A stretch of DNA of 64,000 nt from Alloascoidea africana (lineage: Eukaryota > Ascomycota > Alloascoideomycetes > Alloascoideales > Alloascoideaceae): assembly GCA_030581615.1 (NCBI GenBank), contig JAKTTT010000082.1:1-64000 (forward strand), read 5' to 3'. A model generated the notes under the pieces. That model ran no database searches. It was given only the letters and a program-made list of their open reading frames with translations, and was not told the origin of the DNA. A program made the position numbers and the translations under genes. This document shows, one piece after another, positions 59,444 through 64,000 of this stretch (positions within the stretch are counted from its first letter, which is position 1; each line of letters starts with the position of its first letter).

Positions 59444-59784
59444 CCATCCACCGGCTACACCCACACACCCCTCGGCTGCGGTTGGCAGGGCAGCGCCAAA
59501 GGTAAACAACCGCTCCTCCGGCGCTGCTCTCTTTTCTCTTCACATATTTGCCTTTCCGTTGCTTCATCTTGACTTTGTGCATCTGTTTCTTTTTACTGTT
59601 TGTTGTGTTGTTTGCCTTTGATCTTGGGACCGAGTCTCTTTCCGTGTGCATTCTATTGATACTTGGCTCTGGCTCTGGCTCTTCCCTCTTCTTGGCCTGG
59701 CCCTTGATACTCAGTGTTTACATATATCTCTCCTCGCGAAGTGCTTTCTTTTTTTTTCCCCTTCTTTCTCGACACATTACTGCT
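59444..59784. other. Spacer and leader of KIP3
   Basis: 341 bases, CT-rich with a tggctc repeat at about 59662-59682; holds the KIP3 promoter and leader. Confidence 0.4.
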
Positions 59785-62524
59785 ATGGCCGATATCATTG
59801 GTGCTTCTAGAGAGTCTTCGATCACAGTCGCAGGTAATAAAATCCTTGTTTTAAAATGTTTCTCATGTGTTTGCTCCTACTGACAGACATACTGCGCTCT
59901 TAGTCCGTGTTCGTCCCTTCACTTCCAATGAGAAGTCTCATCTAGCGCAAATGCAAGAAGACCAACTGTTTCTCAGCGATGGGTCGTTAACTCGAAATCA
60001 ACAAAATCAAACCCGAGGCCCATCTTCAAGATACCAACCCCAGGGACTCCGAAAAATAGTCAATGTCGTTGACGATAAAATGCTCATCTTTGACCCCCCT
60101 GAAACAAATCCTATTGCAAGAATGCAACGATCGGCTTTCCCAGGAATAAACAAGACCGGAAGAATAAGAGAACACAGGTTTATATTTGATAGACTCTTTG
60201 ATGAAGACGTTGCACAAGAGGAGGTTTATACCAGTACAGCAAGACCTCTGCTTGACAGCATTCTGGACGGCTACAATGCAACGGTTTTTGCTTATGGTGC
60301 CACCGGATGTGGCAAGACTCATACCATTAGTGGAACAACTGAACATCCAGGCATCATCTTTCTGACAATGAAAGAACTCTTTGACAAACTCGAAGAGCTG
60401 AAAGACACAAAATCTATCGATATCTCGCTCAGCTACCTAGAAATATACAATGAAACTATTCGAGACTTATTGAATCCTTCTCAGCAACCATCGTCTTTAC
60501 AACTGAGAGAAGATGAAAACAGGAGAATAGTCGTCACGAATCTCAGCTCACACAGACCCCATAATGTGGAACAGGTAATGGACATGATCGTTCAAGGGAA
60601 TATGAATAGAACAGTGTCTCCGACCGCAGCAAATGCTACATCATCTAGATCCCACGCTGTTTTACAGATTAACGTTGTACAAAAAAGCCGAACTCCAGAT
60701 ATTACTGATATGCACACCTTTGCGACACTATCAATCATAGATTTGGCTGGTAGCGAGCGGGCCTCTGCTACTAAAAATCGTGGTGCCAGACTTCATGAAG
60801 GCGCTAATATCAACAAGTCTTTACTCGCTCTAGGCAATTGCATCAACGCATTATGTGATCCAAGACGCAGAAATCATGTTCCATACAGAGATTCGAAGCT
60901 AACAAGACTACTCAAATTCTCTTTAGGAGGTAACTGTAAAACTGTTATGATTGTTTGTGTCAGTCCATCCAGTCATCATTACGATGAGACCTTAAATACC
61001 CTAAAATACGCTGATCGGGCAAAAGAAATCAAGACCAAGTTAGTGAGAAACCAGCAAAACTTGGACAGACATGTTGGCTCATATCTGAGGATGATTAGCG
61101 AACAGAAAGCTGAAATCGAGGAATTGAGAAGAAGAGAAAACTCAGTTGCCGAAAATACAATAAAGAAAATGGATAAGATCCGTCTAAAAATGGAAATGAC
61201 TTTAGAAAGTGTTCAAGAAAGCTTACAAAATACCTATAACAAAAAGTTAACGAATGCTCTGCAAAGAGCCAAAATAATCGCTAGATATAAAAGCACTGTT
61301 AGACAACAACAGGAAATTCAATCCTGGCGTGAGTCTATTAAAAGTGTTTTCGGCTTGGATCAGTCATCAGAGCACGAAACTACATCCGCCGTATCTCATT
61401 TTTCATCACAGGCTTCTAAAATTGTGGATATGGCCAACAGAGTATTATCCCGCCTGAGTGAAGATTTGAAACTGTTAGCATCTGTGTTGCAAACACAGCT
61501 CAAAGAAGACGACACCTCTATCGATGTAGTCGTTAAATCCATCTTGCGAAACCTTAAGGAGAATGAAGGTTGGAATAGGTTTTACGAAAAAACTATAGAA
61601 TCGCAAGGGAAACTTTTGAAAGTGTCTTTAGAAAAGGAGATGCTCGCTAATGCTCTTTGCAACGAAGAATCAGATACTTTTCTACAGCTGATTTCTCATT
61701 TGTTTACACGGTCACTTCAGTATTTGAATGAACTACGAGCAAGAAGCCCCCAAAACGTCAGTGGGATCAATAATGATATAATGTTTTCCTTATCTTCCAT
61801 TTTCAAAGAGCTGGATAGCAGATTTGAAGAGAGTTTGATGTTGACTCCGGCTGTTACCATTCCGTTTCCACTGATTAAAGCAAAGGATTGTGGAATAACA
61901 AACCATGGGCTTGAGCAGGTTGATATGTCTGATGTTTCAATGCTGACAGCCAAGAACGATGAGAGTGATAATGAGAATGTGAGCATGAAACGGTTATCTG
62001 AGTCTCCAAAGTTTGAGAAGCAATTGAAAAAAGTGCGATGGGATCAAAGTTTGGGTGACACCACAATAGACACAGAGTTTCATGTTAAAAAATCAAATGG
62101 CAATGCTATCCATACCGCTGGTCATTCAAGAGAAGATTCTGATGAGTGGCAAACCATTTCTGGAGATCCTCCTCGGGGGGATGATTGTAGCATAGACGTG
62201 TTCAACGTTTCCTTGAATACTGGCAAAACAACGATCAATAACAAACCAAAAGCTAGAAGAAAGATATCTTCTGGTGGGGGAGAAGATGAGGCAAAAACAA
62301 GAAAATCTAGAAGGTCCAGCAATAAATTTGGAAGGAAAGGCTTAACTTCCAGATCGCTTCAGCTTGGTCACACTATCTCGCCCTCTAAAACTGACAAGAA
62401 AAAGAAAAAGAATGCTGGCTCGAATGCTATGAACAAGGAGAACATAGACAATCGGAATTTAGGGCTTCCAACTCAAATGAGTTCTACATTTGCATCCGCA
62501 CTTTCTCAAAGGAAAAGACTATGA
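59785..62524 (+). CDS. KIP3: Kinesin-8 motor Kip3, two exons
   Basis: Exons 59785-59833 and 59904-62524 give 889 residues. Splicing to the CTCTTAG acceptor joins SSITVA to VRVRPFTSNEK, the standard motor start; the nearer ACAG acceptor would be out of frame. Motor motifs: P-loop GATGCGKTHT, switch I NATSSRSHAV, switch II IDLAGSERAS, and HVPYRDSKLTRLL. The neck YADRAKEIKTKL and a coiled coil follow. The end is a basic, disordered tail. Kinesin-8 motors walk to microtubule plus ends and trigger shortening, controlling spindle length and position. Confidence 0.93.
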
Positions 62525-63199
62525 AGATAGTTCAATCTATAACTTTAAAACGACGAGTAAAGTCGTACTTCATTATTACCATAGTCGACGGTGACGCTAT
62601 ATTACCCCCTCGTCACATATAGGTGTAGTTGATTCATTATATGTTATGGTTCTGTTCATTTATTTACTGTTTTTTTTTTTATAAGCATCAAGTGTCGAGT
62701 GTAGTAAACAAGAAGTAAAGAATGATAAATTGGGAAATGAGCTTGTCATCTTATTCTTTGGACATTAAATTTGGAGTAAGGTCAATCTATGTAAATAATT
62801 AATGGTTTCTCGTTCTTACGTTCACTGAACTGGAAAATCGCTAATTTATTATTTGCTGGCTGTTTGAAACTTAAAACTCCGATTCATCCTTATACTAACA
62901 CTTTGTTCCTGCAAAACATGGGGAAGGGAACTTCCTTTTGTGAGACAAGTGAAACCTATCTTAGCCCAATCTCTCAAAGTTTGCAAGATGCTCCAAGAGC
63001 TACGAATCGAGTATGCAATCCCAATGATTTCATCTGATCTTTACAATCGGCCCAAAATAAAGAAGACTAGAATCCAGTAGTTCAAAAGTAAATGCATTTA
63101 GAAGTCCGTATTCAAACATACGGGATGGTTTGTGCATAAATAAAACTAATAAAATAGTATTCCCCATTAAACAATAAAAATCATAATCATAGTCAAAAC
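62525..63199. other. Convergent spacer after KIP3
   Basis: 675 AT-rich bases between converging genes; T-rich tract at about 62670-62682. No gene seen. Confidence 0.4.
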
Positions 63200-64000
63200 T
63201 CAGCAAAACTCGCTCAAACTGAAAAGGCCTCTTGTATGCATACTTTTCCTTCTCTTTGCCTTATCTTCCAGTCGATTGGGGAAGCTCCCCTTGATATGAC
63301 TATGGCAACCTCTGCCCTTAAACTCTAGAGAAAAAGAGTTGAACAGATTTTCGATTTCAGATTTGCTGAAAGTATGCACAGATAAATCATCAAATATTAC
63401 CCAGCAAATCTCCTTGGATCGAGTCGAATTAGAGCCCAGTTTGTACCATGAGCGGTTGCCAGTCAAAAGATCTAATATAAACAGATCAGTGGTATTGTTT
63501 GCATATGTCATATAGCGAAAGTCGGGAGAAACTGCAACATATATATTGAACCGGGATTTATAATCGTCCTCTGGAAATTTGATTTTACAAATTTGGGGGT
63601 CATGGTAGGAAGCAGTTCCTCTAATGTATGAGTTGAAGAACACTGGAAAGTCGCAAACATCTCTCCAGTGTATTATGGAAGAAACGGGCTCATGGTGGTG
63701 TTGGATGTAGTTAATGATCTGTAAATCAGATGGCTGAAGCTGCATTCTCTTCTGGTCTTCCATATTCAAAATCTCTTGATTTACAACACTCTTGGACAGG
63801 AAATCCTTTATAGGAAGATACTTGAGTTTGTCGTCGGCTGCAAGAAAAAGATGTGTATCCGAACAGCACATTCTAAGTTCAACATCAAAGTTCGGGTCCA
63901 AGTAGCTAATGCGGCTCAAGCACCTTCCATTTGATCTCAAAAATGCAACAATGGTTGAATACTGGCTCGAGTTGGTAACTAAAACAAACAGAAGGTCTTT
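63200..64000 (-). CDS. Unidentified protein, possible beta-propeller (5'-partial)
   Basis: The frame is open from the right window edge to TGA at 63200, at least 266 residues. The sequence has alternating hydrophobic strands (DLLFVLVTNSSQYSTIVAF, YVAVSPDFRYMTYANNTTDLFILDLLTG), which suggests WD-like blades. The C-terminus is basic. I do not recognise the family, and the N-terminus is outside the window. Confidence 0.6.
   Translation of the reverse strand, partial: KDLLFVLVTNSSQYSTIVAFLRSNGRCLSRISYLDPNFDVELRMCCSDTHLFLAADDKLKYLPIKDFLSKSVVNQEILNMEDQKRMQLQPSDLQIINYIQHHHEPVSSIIHWRDVCDFPVFFNSYIRGTASYHDPQICKIKFPEDDYKSRFNIYVAVSPDFRYMTYANNTTDLFILDLLTGNRSWYKLGSNSTRSKEICWVIFDDLSVHTFSKSEIENLFNSFSLEFKGRGCHSHIKGSFPNRLEDKAKRRKSMHTRGLFSLSEFC

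Noticed and set aside
1-64000. tRNA genes, rRNA, transposons, LTR or virus-derived elements
   Set aside because: No tRNA B-box pair in a cloverleaf context, no transposase, integr­ase, reverse transcriptase or capsid-like frame, and no long terminal or inverted repeats were recognised by eye.

Overview
The window is 64 kb of nuclear chromosome from an ascomycete yeast (Saccharomycotina). It is compact, with mostly single-copy fungal genes. Introns are short and keep a CTAAC/CTAAT branch point within about 8-20 bases of the 3' splice site. Many orthologues are typical yeast proteins: eEF1B-alpha, TAF7, Dnm1, Nip1, Kin1, Slx4, Cac1, Mdm34, Pac2, Gal83, Kip3, Msc7. Several other genes are usually missing from Saccharomyces-type yeasts: a STAND/NLR-like ATPase, a Gemin6-like protein beside a Gemin2/Brr1 protein, a ZNF511-type zinc finger, and perhaps a BLOC-1 subunit. 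This suggests an early-branching yeast lineage that kept more ancestral genes. That placement is inference. UGA is used as a normal stop codon.

Left part (1-19.9 kb): a partial NB-ARC-TPR protein (-), the eEF1B-alpha gene with three exons (+), TAF7 (+), an FLC/TRP-like membrane protein (+), a possible decayed gene (-), Dnm1 (-), eIF3c/Nip1 (+) and an HMG-box regulator (-).

Middle (19.9-44.4 kb): a 2.6-kb stretch without a recognisable gene, unresolved coding remains, a three-exon DDT-domain protein (-), Kin1 kinase (+), a more accessory-looking run (diaminopropionate ammonia-lyase-like enzyme, a YDR124W/hrmA-cluster-type protein, a very GC-rich Msc7-like aldehyde dehydrogenase), then a ZNF511-like finger (-) and Gemin2 (+) divergently, a membrane protein (-), mitochondrial ribosome recycling factor (-), Slx4 (-) and Cac1 (+). 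The last two are divergent over a 282-bp spacer with three ACGCGT boxes, the classic G1/S element.

Right part (44.4-64 kb): a decayed ubiquitin-protease gene (-), an inositol dehydrogenase (-), a ferric reductase (+), a GH125 alpha-mannosidase (+), Pac2 (-), Mdm34 (-), a Gemin6-like protein (-), Gal83-type AMPK beta subunit (+), kinesin-8 Kip3 (+) and an unidentified partial gene (-).

The three most interesting signals are these. First, four tandem copies of the histone H3 tail motif KQTARKSAP lie inside the CAF-1 large subunit. Second, there is an NLR-type protein in a yeast with a substituted Walker A residue. Third, two SMN-complex-type genes occur together. No tRNA, rRNA, CRISPR, transposon or virus-derived element was recognised.
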